Assembly: GCF_027158205.1 (NCBI RefSeq)
Contig: NZ_JAPVLU010000029.1
Span: 58,046-122,045, forward strand
DNA length: 64,000 bases
Reading direction: 5' to 3'
Source: Streptomyces sp. H39-S7
GTDB taxonomy: Bacteria; Actinomycetota; Actinomycetes; Streptomycetales; Streptomycetaceae
Shown here one piece after another: positions 1 to 8,740 of the stretch. The number at the start of each line of letters is the position of its first letter. Within the stretch, counting starts at the first letter, position 1. The notes under the pieces were generated by a model. The model was not told the origin of the DNA. It made no database searches and was given only the letters and a program-made list of their open reading frames with translations. The position numbers and the translations under genes were made by a program.

Positions 1-858
1 CTCCTCCATCTGCTGCTTGATCACGTCGTCGAGGTCGAAGTCGATCGCGGAGCCGGAGCGCGGGTCGCGGGCGTTGGTCAGCAGCCGCTGCACGACGTCG
101 GTGAGCCGTTCGACCTGGCCCAGCGCGATCGTCGCCTCCTCCTTGACGGCGTCCTCGTCGTCCGCGGTGGCGACGATCTCCTCCAGCCGCATCGAGAGCG
201 CCGTCAGGGGCGTGCGCAGCTGGTGCGAGGCGTCGGCGGCGAGCCGCCGCTCGGCGGTGAGCATGCGGCCGATCCGCTCGGCGCTCGCGTCCAGCACGTC
301 GGCGATCCGGTCCAGCTCCGGCACCCCGTAGCGGCGGTGCCGCGGGCGCGGGTCGCCGGAGCCGAGCCGCTCGGCGGTCTCCGCGAGGTCGGTGAGCGGG
401 CTGCCCAGGCGGCGGGCCTGCCGCACCGCGAGGATCACGGCCGCGAGCACGGCGAGGAGCGCGACGGCCAGGATGACCAGCAGGGTCCTGCCGATCTCCT
501 GGCTGATCTTGGAACGGGACTCCTCGACGACGACGGTCGCGCCGTCCTCGCCCCGCTGGGTGGAGGTGATCACCCGGCCGGAGGGCTTCTTCCCGATCTC
601 GATGGGCGCGCTGCCCGGGATCCGTACGACGGCGAACCGGTCGGCCGCCACCTGCTGCGCCAGCGAGCCGGTGTCGACCTTCTCGCCGCCGGCCCGCCGG
701 CTCTCGACGCTCCCCGCCAGCCGGACCGCCTCGGAGTCGACGCTCTCCTGCGCGCTGCTCTCGATCGTGCGCGTCTCGACGATGACGAGCGAGAGCCCGA
801 AGACCGCGATGACGACGAGGACGACGGCGAGCGTGGAGGAGATCAGTCGGCGGCGCAT
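1..858 (-). CDS. Sensor histidine kinase, N-terminal part (cut by window edge)
   Basis: Reading leftward from an ATG at 858, 286 codons are open to the window edge with no stop, so the ATPase domain lies outside. Visible parts are a TM helix at about residues 10-28, an extracytoplasmic sensor of about 90 residues, a second TM helix at about 124-146, a HAMP-like linker at about 147-200, and a HisKA dimerisation helix with the H-box SHQLRTPLTAL (phospho-acceptor His212). It should autophosphorylate and pass phosphate to the response regulator whose stop is 23 bp upstream, so the two are co-transcribed, regulator first. The signal sensed cannot be read from the sequence. Confidence 0.93.
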   Translation of the reverse strand, partial: MRRRLISSTLAVVLVVIAVFGLSLVIVETRTIESSAQESVDSEAVRLAGSVESRRAGGEKVDTGSLAQQVAADRFAVVRIPGSAPIEIGKKPSGRVITSTQRGEDGATVVVEESRSKISQEIGRTLLVILAVALLAVLAAVILAVRQARRLGSPLTDLAETAERLGSGDPRPRHRRYGVPELDRIADVLDASAERIGRMLTAERRLAADASHQLRTPLTALSMRLEEIVATADDEDAVKEEATIALGQVERLTDVVQRLLTNARDPRSGSAIDFDLDDVIKQQMEE

Positions 859-881
859 GGGAGAAGCGTGTCAGCCTTCGG

Positions 882-1556
882 CTAGTTCTTCTCGAACCGG
901 AACCCGACACCGCGGACGGTGGAGATGTACCGGGGCGCGGTCGCGTCGTCGCCGAGCTTCTTGCGCAGCCAGGAGATGTGCATGTCGAGCGTCTTCGTCG
1001 ACGACCACCACGTGGTGTCCCAGACCTCGCGCATCAGTTGCTCACGGGTGACGACCCGGCCCGCGTCGCGCACCAGGACCCGCAGGAGGTCGAACTCCTT
1101 CGCCGTGAGCTGCAACTCGTCGTCGCCCATCCACGCGCGGTGCGACTCGACGTCGATCCGCACCCCGTGGGTGGAGGGCTGCGGCGCGTCGGTGGTGCCG
1201 CGGCGCAGCAGCGCCCGCACGCGCGCGAGCAGTTCGGCGAGCCGGAACGGCTTGGTGACGTAGTCGTCGGCGCCCGCGTCCAGGCCGACCACCGTGTCGA
1301 CCTCGTCGGCGCGCGCGGTGAGGACCAGCACCGGGAAGGTGTGCCCCTCCGTACGGATCCTGCGGCATACGTCGAGGCCGTCCATGCCGGGCAGCCCCAG
1401 GTCGAGCACCACCAGGTCGACGGCGCCCAACAGGGCGGCTTCGAGCGCGGTGGGCCCGTCCTCACGCACTTCGACCTCGTATCCCTCGCGGCGCAGGGCG
1501 CGCGCGAGGGGTTCCGAGATGGATGCGTCGTCCTCGGCAAGAAGTACGCGGGTCAT
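882..1556 (-). CDS. OmpR/PhoB-family response regulator
   Basis: This 224-residue protein starts at the ATG at 1556 (MTRVLLAEDD); the in-frame upstream extension is not regulator-like. The receiver domain covers residues 1-120, with the acidic pocket EDD at 8-10, phospho-acceptor Asp52 in LVVLDLGLPGMDG and the conserved Lys in VTKPFR. A winged-helix DNA-binding domain of PhoB type follows (about 128-224), ending in YISTVRGVGFRFEKN. It is the partner of the downstream histidine kinase. It is transcribed away from the POT transporter, whose promoter shares the intergenic region, so control of that transporter is possible but is only an inference from position. Confidence 0.95.
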   Translation of the reverse strand: MTRVLLAEDDASISEPLARALRREGYEVEVREDGPTALEAALLGAVDLVVLDLGLPGMDGLDVCRRIRTEGHTFPVLVLTARADEVDTVVGLDAGADDYVTKPFRLAELLARVRALLRRGTTDAPQPSTHGVRIDVESHRAWMGDDELQLTAKEFDLLRVLVRDAGRVVTREQLMREVWDTTWWSSTKTLDMHISWLRKKLGDDATAPRYISTVRGVGFRFEKN

Positions 1557-1899
1557 GGGCTTGATGGTAGTCCGCGCGGACAGGGGCCGAGGTAGCGGTG
1601 CCAACACCCCTGTGAGGTAGGTCTCAAGACGCCCTATACCACGCGTCGCACTGCCATAAAGTAATGAATCGCCCGTAGCAGTACTCGGGGCCCGTACGCG
1701 CGCAACCCGCGCCGAAGGCCCCTTCTGGGACGGGGCCGGTATAAACCGGCATCGAGTGATTGACCTGACGGCCGGGTCCGCGGCGCGAACGCGCGGCGGG
1801 CGTGGATCCCGGCGCGCCCCCATAGCGCGCCGGTGCCGGCCACCCCCACCGGGCGCGCGGTCTGTTCCGTCGCGCGTCCCGAGCGAACAAGGATCGACC
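1557..1899. other. Intergenic region between response regulator and POT transporter
   Basis: This 343-bp divergent region must hold the promoters of both flanking genes. The clearest structure is a palindrome at 1735-1750, GCCGGTATAAACCGGC (6-bp arms, 4-base centre). It contains a TATAAA-like core and could be an operator or an overlapping -10 element. I could not assign a confident -35/-10 pair for either gene. No small gene with a convincing ribosome binding site was seen. Confidence 0.4.
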
Positions 1900-3429
1900 A
1901 TGGCGTCCAGCCTGACGAAGGACGCCGCCCCGCAGGGGACCCCTGCTCCGGGCGGCAAGACCTTCTTCGGCCACCCCCGCGGCCTGGCCACTCTCTTCAT
2001 GACCGAGATGTGGGAGCGATTCAGCTTCTACGGCATGAAGGCCCTCCTCCCGCTCTACCTCATCGCCGGTGGCCCCGGCGCCGAGGAGGGCTCCCAGGGC
2101 GGCGGTCTCGCGATGACGGCGGCCACGGCCGTGGCCATCTACTCCATCTACATGGCGATGGTGTACCTGCTCGCCATGCCCGGCGGCTGGTTCGGCGACC
2201 GGGTCTGGGGGCCCCGCAAGACCGTCGCCATCGCGGCGGGCATCATCATGGCCGGCCACCTGACGCTGGCCGTCCCCGGCCAGGCGATGTTCTTCGTCGG
2301 CCTGGCCCTGGTCGCGCTCGGCTCCGGCCTGCTCAAGGCGAACATCTCGACGATGGTCGGTCACCTCTACGACGGGCCGAACGACCCGCGTCGCGACGGC
2401 GGCTTCACCGTCTTCTACATGGGCATCAACATAGGTGCCTTCGCCGCCCCGCTTATCATCGGGACCGTCGGCCAGAACTACAGCTGGCACCTGGGCTTCG
2501 CCCTCGCCGCGGTCGGTATGGCGCTGGGCCTCGTCCAGTTCCTTCTCGGCACCCGCCACCTGAGCGCGCGCAGCAGCCTCGTCCCGAAGCCGCTGTCGGT
2601 CGAGGAGCGCAACTCCACCGTCCGCAAGGGCCTGCTGTGGCTGATCGCCGCCGCGGTCTTCTACGGTGTGGTCGTCTTCACCGGGCACTACACGCTCAAC
2701 TGGGCGCTGGTGCCGATCACCGTGATCGGTCTCGTGATCCCGGTCGGCGTCCTGGTGCGGATAAAGAAGGACAAGGAGCTGTCGGCCGCCGAGCAGTCCA
2801 AGATGAGCGGCTACATCTGGTTCTTCGTCGCCGCCGCCGTCTTCTGGATGATCTACGACCAGGGCGGATCGACGATGTCGATCTTCGGCGAGACGAAGAC
2901 GCGGGGTTCGGTGTTCGGCATCGACTTCCCGTCCTCGTGGTTCCAGTCCGTGAACCCGCTGTTCGTCATGGCGCTGGCCCCGGTCATCGCCTGGGGCTGG
3001 ATCTGGCTGGCGAGGAAGAACCGCGAACCGAGCACCACGGTGAAGTTCGCCATGGGCCTGTTCCTCATCGGTGCCTCGTTCGTCGTCTTCGTCGTCCCGA
3101 TGGGTCTGGCCTCGGACGGTACGAAGGTCAGCCCGATGTGGCTGGTCATGATCTACATGATCCAGACCATCGGTGAGCTCTGCCTCTCGCCGGTCGGCCT
3201 CTCGGTCACCACGAAGATGGCCCCCGCCAAGTACGGCAGCCAGATGATGGGTGTCTGGTTCCTCGCGGTCACCGCGGGCGACTGCACCACCAGCCTGCTG
3301 TCCATCGCGGGTGTGGACCTGAACGGCAGCGGCATGGTGGGCCTCGAAGCGGCCCTCGCGATCCTCGCCGGGTTCGCCGTCTGGATGTACCGCAAGAAGG
3401 TCGTCGCGCTGATGGGCGACGTCCGCTGA
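1900..3429 (+). CDS. POT/PTR2-family proton-coupled peptide transporter
   Basis: A 509-residue integral membrane protein with the start MASSLTKDAA at 1900, followed by the family signature E36-x-x-E39-R40-F-S-F-Y (the ExxER proton-coupling motif of TM1). About 12-14 hydrophobic segments follow, with a GDRVWGPRK loop after TM2/3 typical of POT carriers. Family members import di- and tripeptides with protons across the cytoplasmic membrane. In-frame codons upstream of 1900 are open, but MASS is the first Met that gives the normal N-terminus. It stands alone and ends in a strong bidirectional hairpin. Substrate range cannot be read from the sequence. Confidence 0.93.
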   Translation: MASSLTKDAAPQGTPAPGGKTFFGHPRGLATLFMTEMWERFSFYGMKALLPLYLIAGGPGAEEGSQGGGLAMTAATAVAIYSIYMAMVYLLAMPGGWFGDRVWGPRKTVAIAAGIIMAGHLTLAVPGQAMFFVGLALVALGSGLLKANISTMVGHLYDGPNDPRRDGGFTVFYMGINIGAFAAPLIIGTVGQNYSWHLGFALAAVGMALGLVQFLLGTRHLSARSSLVPKPLSVEERNSTVRKGLLWLIAAAVFYGVVVFTGHYTLNWALVPITVIGLVIPVGVLVRIKKDKELSAAEQSKMSGYIWFFVAAAVFWMIYDQGGSTMSIFGETKTRGSVFGIDFPSSWFQSVNPLFVMALAPVIAWGWIWLARKNREPSTTVKFAMGLFLIGASFVVFVVPMGLASDGTKVSPMWLVMIYMIQTIGELCLSPVGLSVTTKMAPAKYGSQMMGVWFLAVTAGDCTTSLLSIAGVDLNGSGMVGLEAALAILAGFAVWMYRKKVVALMGDVR

Positions 3430-3451
3430 CGTCACCTCCCGCGCCCGCGTG

Positions 3452-3493
3452 ACGAGGCCCCGGTGACCGTACGAACGGTCGCCGGGGCCTCGT
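3452..3493. terminator. Bidirectional terminator
   Basis: Long inverted repeat with arms from ACGAGGCCCCGG and CCGGGGCCTCGT, extended inward by GACCGT/ACGGTC with one mismatch. It lies between the convergent POT transporter and the LAQTG surface-protein gene and can serve both. There is no U tract, which is usual for Streptomyces. Confidence 0.8.
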
Positions 3494-3519
3494 GCGCGCT
3501 GTGCGCGTCGCGTGCGGTG

Positions 3520-4887
3520 TCAGCGGCGCAGCCTGCGCCACGGGGTGAAGGTGAAGACGGCGCCGCCGAGGAGGAGGACGGTGCCCGCGACGAGGCCGAG
3601 GGCGCGCAGCGAGCCGTTGTTGTCGGCGCCGGTCTGGGCGAGACCCCCGCTGGTGGTGGTCGCGCTGTTGGCGGACCCGCCGTCGGTTCCGCCGCTGTCG
3701 GTTCCCGTCTCCTTGATGTCGAGCGTCAGCGACACGGCGACGGTGTTGGTCGGCGTGCAGGTCGCGACCGGCGTGCCGCCCTGGGCGAGCTGGACGGCCA
3801 GGGCGCCCGGGTGGAGCGTCACCTTTCCGGTCTTGTGCGGGGAGTAGACGCCGGTCAGGGGATCGAGGGTGACCGGGTCGTTCTGGGCGAACGCCTTGGT
3901 GTTGGGCGGCGCCTTGACCTGGGCCGTTCCACTGTCCGCACCCGCCACCTTCACGGCCATGGTCGCGGTGATGAAGCCCTTGGGGAGGGCTGCGGGGGTC
4001 TTCATGACCGAGCCGAGGAACCGCACGGTGAGGGCGTAGCCGGCGCTGGCCTTGGTGGCGTCGACGACCGCCTGGCCGGTCGGCTTGCCGAACGACCCGC
4101 AGTCGAAGGTGACGGAGACCGGTGTGCCCTTGTGCACGGTCCCGTTGGGCTCACCGCCGCCGCCCGTCGTACCACCGGAGGTGGTGCCGCCCGACGTCGT
4201 ACCGCCGGAGGTCGTGCCACCCGACGTCGTACCGCCGGACGTGGTGCCACCTGACGTGGTGCCACCCGACGTCGTTCCCCCGGAGGTCGTGCCGCCCGAG
4301 GTCGTACCGCCGGAGCCCGTGCCGCCCGTCACCTTGATCGTGATCGCGACCGGAACGGCGCCGGTCGGCGCGCACGCGGTGTCAGTCGACATGATGTAGT
4401 TCGCGTTGATGTTGTACGCGCCGGGCGACAGGGTCACGTCGCCCGCGGCGGTCAGTTTGATCTTGCCCTTCATGTCGGACAGCACCATCGGGCTGTTCTT
4501 GGGGATCGCGGGGTTCGTCCGGGTCCCCGCGACGTCCACCGATCCGGTCTGCGCACCGCCGATCGTCACCTTGCCGGTCGGCAGGACCGAGTTGGCGGGC
4601 AGGTCCGCGACGCCCGGGTTCTGCGACGCGGCCTGCACCGTCTTCCACGTCACGTCGATCGTGTCGCCGACCTTCGCCGTCGCCGGCGCGGTGATGTCCG
4701 CCTTGGTCGTCCCGTTGATGTCCGGCAGGTTGGCGATCTTCGGCGGTATGCACTTGGTCGCGAAAGAGGACACGGCGGCCTGCGCGGGTGCCGCGATCAG
4801 CAGCACCGAGCCGCCGCCGAGCATGAGCGCGACACCGGCCGCGGTGGCGGCCCCGCTCCGCCGCCGTCGCGATAGTCGATTCGTCAC
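3520..4887 (-). CDS. LAQTG-anchored two-domain surface protein with GGTTS repeat
   Basis: A 455-residue secreted protein. The start is the GTG at 4887, overlapping the upstream stop as GTGA, with an AAGGGAA ribosome site. It has an Arg-rich signal peptide ending near APAQA (about residue 37), domain A (about 42-187, two Cys), a linker of nine GGTTS units, domain B (about 250-390, two Cys), the sorting motif LAQTG at 416-420, a TM helix and an RRLRR tail. LAxTG is the motif used by class E sortases in Streptomyces (established for long chaplins), so covalent wall anchoring is expected. Domain A resembles the N-terminus of the WxL-like protein at 7196-8530; domain B resembles the LPQTG protein at 8741-9445. 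It is the last gene of the surface cluster. Molecular function unknown. Confidence 0.88.
   Translation of the reverse strand: MTNRLSRRRRSGAATAAGVALMLGGGSVLLIAAPAQAAVSSFATKCIPPKIANLPDINGTTKADITAPATAKVGDTIDVTWKTVQAASQNPGVADLPANSVLPTGKVTIGGAQTGSVDVAGTRTNPAIPKNSPMVLSDMKGKIKLTAAGDVTLSPGAYNINANYIMSTDTACAPTGAVPVAITIKVTGGTGSGGTTSGGTTSGGTTSGGTTSGGTTSGGTTSGGTTSGGTTSGGTTSGGTTGGGGEPNGTVHKGTPVSVTFDCGSFGKPTGQAVVDATKASAGYALTVRFLGSVMKTPAALPKGFITATMAVKVAGADSGTAQVKAPPNTKAFAQNDPVTLDPLTGVYSPHKTGKVTLHPGALAVQLAQGGTPVATCTPTNTVAVSLTLDIKETGTDSGGTDGGSANSATTTSGGLAQTGADNNGSLRALGLVAGTVLLLGGAVFTFTPWRRLRR
4165..4320 (-). repeat. 15-bp tandem repeat encoding GGTTS
   Basis: About ten imperfect 15-bp units inside the LAQTG protein gene, encoding nine GGTTS pentapeptides plus degenerate ends (GGTGS and GGTTG). 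Units differ mainly at wobble positions, so this is an old or codon-diversified repeat. It forms a flexible, Thr/Ser-rich (possibly glycosylated) linker between the two folded domains and could vary in copy number between strains. Confidence 0.9.
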
Positions 4888-6080
4888 GTGTTCCCTTTCG
4901 AAGATGGACGGTCGGTACTCGGTGCGGACGTCGGTGGGGGCTCCTCGGCGGCGGCCGGAGCCGGCAGGGTGCCCTGGGCGAACCAGGGCAGCGTGCCGGT
5001 GTCGTCCGGGGGCCGGGAGCCCGCCGGGCGCGCGCCGTTGGGCTGCGGCCCGGAGGACTGGGGCGGTGCCGAGCGCCGGGGCGGCGGCAGGTGGAGCAGC
5101 GCGGCGGGCCGCCACGGGGCCTTGCGGCGGCGGCCGGAGGCGTAGATCGTGCCGGGCAGCCGCGGCCGTGCCCGGTCCACGACGGCCATCCCGATCCGGA
5201 AGACCGCGGCGGGCACGACGACGCAGAGCAGGATCCAGAAGAGCGTGACACCCCAGGGCCGGCCGACGTCCCAGGGCTCCGTGACGAGCACCTTGCCGCC
5301 GTACCTGAGCTGCACCCGGTAGTCGCCGTGCGCTCCCGACGTCAGCTCGACGGGCAGCTTGATCTGCTGTTTCATCCCCGGCGCCACGCTGCCGCTCCAC
5401 CGCTGCTCCTCCCACTGCGGGGCGAAGACGCCGTGCGAGACGCCGACCTGGAACACCGGGTCCTTCACCGGACCCGAGCCGAGGTTGCCGACGGTGAAGA
5501 CCAGGTGGCGCTGCGGCGGGGAGCCGAACCAGGTGAGCAGTCCGCCGCCGCCCTGCAGCCGGGCGGTGAGCACCGCGAGCCGCCCGGCACCGGACTGCTG
5601 CGGCAGCTCGGCGACCGGGTGCCCGGTGACGGTGAAGGGCGCGTCGACGGTGACGGAGTCGCCCGTCACCGTCGCGACGTGCACGACGCAGGGGCAGGGC
5701 TTGGGCGGTGCGGCGGCCGGCAGCTTCCGGGTGAAGCCGCCCTTGGCGTCGGTGGTGACGGCGCGGCCCGACGCGTTGGAGCAGGAGTTGGTGCCGCCGA
5801 TCGCGTTCTGCCCGCAGACCAGGAGGGTGAGCAGCGTGGTCGGCTTCCAGCCCCGGCCGGTGACGGTGATCTCCGTGCCGGGCTTGGCCTCCTGGGGTGA
5901 CAGCGCCACCGCGGGTTTGTCGGCGGCGGGCGCCCGTACGGCCGCCGGGTTCAGGGCCGCGACCGGCTCGGGGGCCGCCGCGTTCGACGGCTGCGCGGTG
6001 AGCGCGGAGAGGATGAGCAGCGCCGTGGCGAACACGGCGGCCGCCACCGCCCGGAGTTGGTCCCTGTGCATGGTGCTCAC
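4884..6080 (-). CDS. Secreted, membrane-anchored protein with neocarzinostatin-like domain
   Basis: A 398-residue protein from the GTG at 6080, which overlaps the upstream stop by 4 nt (GTGA); the ATG at 6071 is an alternative. It has an N-terminal signal peptide, then an Ig-like region (about 50-150) with VALSPQEAKPGTEITVTGRG, LLVCGQ, NSCSNASG and a late CPC, the spacing seen in neocarzinostatin-family apoprotein folds. A second beta-rich domain (about 160-270) follows, then a TM helix at about 276-302 and a 96-residue Pro-rich cytoplasmic tail. Chromophore binding is not implied; the fold is common in actinobacterial surface proteins. It sits between the DUF916 gene and the LAQTG gene and is translationally coupled to both, so the three products probably act together at the envelope. 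Confidence 0.78.
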   Translation of the reverse strand: MSTMHRDQLRAVAAAVFATALLILSALTAQPSNAAAPEPVAALNPAAVRAPAADKPAVALSPQEAKPGTEITVTGRGWKPTTLLTLLVCGQNAIGGTNSCSNASGRAVTTDAKGGFTRKLPAAAPPKPCPCVVHVATVTGDSVTVDAPFTVTGHPVAELPQQSGAGRLAVLTARLQGGGGLLTWFGSPPQRHLVFTVGNLGSGPVKDPVFQVGVSHGVFAPQWEEQRWSGSVAPGMKQQIKLPVELTSGAHGDYRVQLRYGGKVLVTEPWDVGRPWGVTLFWILLCVVVPAAVFRIGMAVVDRARPRLPGTIYASGRRRKAPWRPAALLHLPPPRRSAPPQSSGPQPNGARPAGSRPPDDTGTLPWFAQGTLPAPAAAEEPPPTSAPSTDRPSSKGNT

Positions 6081-7156
6081 GCCTGTCCGCCCCTGCTTCC
6101 CACGCTCGTGACGCCGACCGCTGTCCCTGCCGTCCCGCCCTCGGGTTCCGGGTCCTCCTCGACCGGCCGCGGCGGACGGTTCCTGCGGCGCCTGATGAGG
6201 AACCAGGCGGTGAGCAGCGCCAGTCCGGCGAGCAGTACCCCGGCGGCGAGCCACGGGACGGCGAGGAACGACGCCTCGGCGGTCTCGTTCAGTTCGCCCC
6301 GGTCGGTGGTGACGGTCAGCCGCACGCTCACCCGGTCGAACTGCGGCGCCCCGGCCCATTTCTCGGTCAGCTCGACCTGCTGCCCCGGCAGGAGTTCCAG
6401 GGGCAGTCCCTTGGCCTGCCGGTCCAGCAGGGTGGTGCCGAACAGCCCGGTGGCCTTGATCCGCAGACGCGGCAGCAGGGAGACGTTGCCCCGGTTGACC
6501 AGGGTGTAGTGGATGGTCGCGGTGCTGCTGCCGGTTCCGGGCAGCAAGGGCTGGCCGTGGTCGACGCGGACGTTCTCCACGGAGAGCGCGGGCAGGCTGG
6601 GGCCGCTCACCCGGAGGTAGATCCGGGCCCCGACGGCCCGCCGTACGCCGACCGCCACGCTGCCCTTGCTCTTGTCGGTCTCGGTGTTGAGGGCGACGAT
6701 CGCGCCGGGGTGGTCGCCGGGAGTGGCGGTGTCGGGGATGGTGAGGGTGAACGGGATGTCGGCGCGGGTCCTGGGCGGGACGGTGAGACTGCCCTGTGCG
6801 AGCTTCACCCAGGTGCCGATGTCCTTGTTGGTCTCCTCCGGGCCGCGCACGGCGAAGCCGCCGTCGCGCGGGGTGTTGTAGGCGTCGGCGCCGTAGATCT
6901 TGAACTGCATCGGCGCGTCGGAGAGGTTGGAGACCGAGACCTTGTCCTTGACGGTGGTGCCCGGTCCCGCTTCCAGCGTGAAGAACTGGCGTTCCTGGCT
7001 GGTGCTCGTCCTGTCCTTCGCCCCGCCCGCGGGGGCGGGGAAGACCGACCAGCGCCCGTTGTCCGCGGCGCCGGCCGGTCCTGCCGCGGGACCGAGGCCG
7101 ATGCCGAGCAACGCGGCGACCGTCAGCAGCACTGCGCACGCCTTGGCCCTCGACAT
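6077..7156 (-). CDS. DUF916 (WxL-interacting) family membrane protein
   Basis: A 359-residue protein. ATG 7156 is preferred over ATG 7165 because the GAGGGAG ribosome site lies 9 nt before the former and abuts the latter. It has a signal peptide (about 1-30), a DUF916-like beta domain (about 35-165) with the family features FTLEAGPGTTVKDKVSVSN and IPFTLTIPDTATPGDHPGAIV, and a second beta domain (about 175-295). A TM helix (298-321) is followed by RRRR and a short cytoplasmic tail. In Firmicutes this two-domain plus TM layout is the WxL-interacting protein that binds peptidoglycan and WxL partners. The gene upstream encodes a WxL-like protein, 39 nt away, which supports that pairing here. Direct binding is inferred. 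Confidence 0.87.
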   Translation of the reverse strand: MSRAKACAVLLTVAALLGIGLGPAAGPAGAADNGRWSVFPAPAGGAKDRTSTSQERQFFTLEAGPGTTVKDKVSVSNLSDAPMQFKIYGADAYNTPRDGGFAVRGPEETNKDIGTWVKLAQGSLTVPPRTRADIPFTLTIPDTATPGDHPGAIVALNTETDKSKGSVAVGVRRAVGARIYLRVSGPSLPALSVENVRVDHGQPLLPGTGSSTATIHYTLVNRGNVSLLPRLRIKATGLFGTTLLDRQAKGLPLELLPGQQVELTEKWAGAPQFDRVSVRLTVTTDRGELNETAEASFLAVPWLAAGVLLAGLALLTAWFLIRRRRNRPPRPVEEDPEPEGGTAGTAVGVTSVGSRGGQA

Positions 7157-7195
7157 GTCTGGCATCTCCCTCGGTCCGGGTTAACTGACTGTGCG

Positions 7196-8530
7196 TCAGG
7201 TAAGGGTCAGGGTCAAGACTCCGGAATAGGTTCCTGGCGCGGAGTACGCCGGAACGTTCAGCGACAGACCCGCGTCGGCGGTGAACTCACCACCGGTGAC
7301 AGTGCCGTTGGGGGTGGTGGCCAGCGTGGCGCCGGCCGTGCCCACGGCGCCGGGCGAGCCCGCCGCGCAGACACTGAGGCTGCCCGCCCTGGCGGTGCAG
7401 GTGGGGGTCCAGCTGAGCTTGTCGGCGCCGATGACGGTGCCTCCCGGACCCTTGAAGTCGGTGACCGAGCCGGTCAGGGACCAGCCCGCGGCGCCGCCGC
7501 GGAAGTCCTTGACGGTGACCGTCTGCAGCGCGCCGGTCGAGGCGCCACCGTCACCGAAGTTCACCGGGGTCATCTCCACGGTGTCGCCGGCCTGGGTCAT
7601 GGAGAGCGTCCCGGCGGTGACCGAGGCGTTGAGCTTCTGGCTCCCCGGCGGGATGGGGGTGTTGTCGTTGACCTTGTACGCGATCGGGCCCGCCGCGGTG
7701 GCCGGGTCGTAGCTCGCGCCCTCGAAGGCGACGATGCCGGTGGTCGCGAGGTCGTTGACGACGAGCGAGGCGGTGAAGCCGCCCTGCGCGTCGGCGGTCG
7801 CGGAGGTCATGTCCGCCGTCGGGTTGGACCCTGCGATGGCCAGGACCGTGACGTTGGCGCCCGCGGTGAAGTGGCCACCGGTGACGGCGACCGCGGTGCC
7901 CGGGTCGCCCTGGGCCGAGCCCAGTGCCAGCGTGCGCGGGTTGGGGTTGGTCACCGGGCTCGCGGTGACGGTCTCGGAGACCGGCGCGGGCGGGGTGATG
8001 ACCGTACAGACGGTGTCCAGCTCCAGGATGTAGCTGGTGTGGATGGTGTAGTCACCGGGCGACAGGGTGATGTCCCCCGGAGCGGTGACCACGAAGGTGC
8101 CGGTCATGACCAGCGCCGGGAAGGCGCCCTTGCCCGGGATCGGCGGGTTGCTCTTGGGGCCGGTCACGGCGACCGTGCCGGTCTGGGCGCCGCCGAGCAC
8201 GACGCTGGCGCGGGGGGTGACGACATCGGCGGGCAGCGCGATGTCCGTCGGGTTGCTCGCGGCCGCCTTGGTGAGGGTGTAGGTGACGGTGACCGTGTCA
8301 CCGACCTTCGGGTTCGCCGGTGCGACCGTCACGGTCGCGTTGGACACACCGTCGATGGGCGGCAGCCCGGCCACGGCGGGCGGGATGCAGTGGGTGTCGA
8401 AGTTCACGGCCGTCGCCGCCTGGGCGGGCGCCGCGAGCACCGCACCGCCCCCCACCATGAGTGCGGCGGCCCCGAGCACGGCGGCCAGTCTCCGTCCGCG
8501 CATGACGGATCTTCGCGCGTGAGCGATCAT
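7196..8530 (-). CDS. Secreted WxL-like domain protein
   Basis: A 444-residue protein; ATG 8530 has an AAGGGGA ribosome site 4 nt upstream. It has a signal peptide to about APAQA-AT (37-39). An N-terminal domain (about 44-180, Cys48 and Cys175) is homologous to domain A of the LAQTG protein (shared CIPP, KVGDT, LGGAQTG and ITLSPGDY-like stretches). A middle Ig-like region covers about 198-290. The C-terminal region (about 298-444) has the WxL hallmarks: GWSLTGSVTDF (W350-S-L352), LSWTP at 372-376 and the terminal TYSGVLTLTLT. It has no sorting signal or TM helix, so wall attachment must be non-covalent, as for WxL proteins. It leads directly into the DUF916 gene. Some databases label similar sequences beta-xylosidase; nothing here supports an enzyme. 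Confidence 0.8.
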   Translation of the reverse strand: MIAHARRSVMRGRRLAAVLGAAALMVGGGAVLAAPAQAATAVNFDTHCIPPAVAGLPPIDGVSNATVTVAPANPKVGDTVTVTYTLTKAAASNPTDIALPADVVTPRASVVLGGAQTGTVAVTGPKSNPPIPGKGAFPALVMTGTFVVTAPGDITLSPGDYTIHTSYILELDTVCTVITPPAPVSETVTASPVTNPNPRTLALGSAQGDPGTAVAVTGGHFTAGANVTVLAIAGSNPTADMTSATADAQGGFTASLVVNDLATTGIVAFEGASYDPATAAGPIAYKVNDNTPIPPGSQKLNASVTAGTLSMTQAGDTVEMTPVNFGDGGASTGALQTVTVKDFRGGAAGWSLTGSVTDFKGPGGTVIGADKLSWTPTCTARAGSLSVCAAGSPGAVGTAGATLATTPNGTVTGGEFTADAGLSLNVPAYSAPGTYSGVLTLTLT

Positions 8531-8740
8531 CTTGTCCCCTTGATCACGGTCCGGGCGCAGCGTCCCTTTTCCTCTGCGCCGACGCTGGACATTGAGACCG
8601 GGTGGCCGAGAGAAGTCAATGGAGCCGGACGACCAGATTTGACTGCCCGTCAGATGACGTGTCCGTACCGGTCAGGGGCGTTGTGGCGGCGGACATGCCG
8701 GGCCGCGGCACCGACGCTGCGTCGGTGCCACGGGTCCGGG

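Noticed and set aside
1624..3435. A 603-codon minus-strand open frame opposite the POT transporter
   Set aside because: Antisense shadow; the plus strand encodes a clear membrane transporter with conserved motifs.
4165..4320. Tandem repeats considered as a CRISPR array
   Set aside because: 15-bp units without spacers, in frame in a protein gene and encoding GGTTS.
4884..6080. Antibiotic chromoprotein apoprotein (neocarzinostatin biosynthesis)
   Set aside because: Only the fold is similar; the protein is membrane-anchored with a second domain and a long Pro-rich tail, and no enediyne biosynthetic genes are present.
7196..8530. Beta-xylosidase annotation for the WxL-like protein
   Set aside because: No glycoside hydrolase catalytic motif is visible; the protein is made of beta-rich binding-type domains with WxL-like features.
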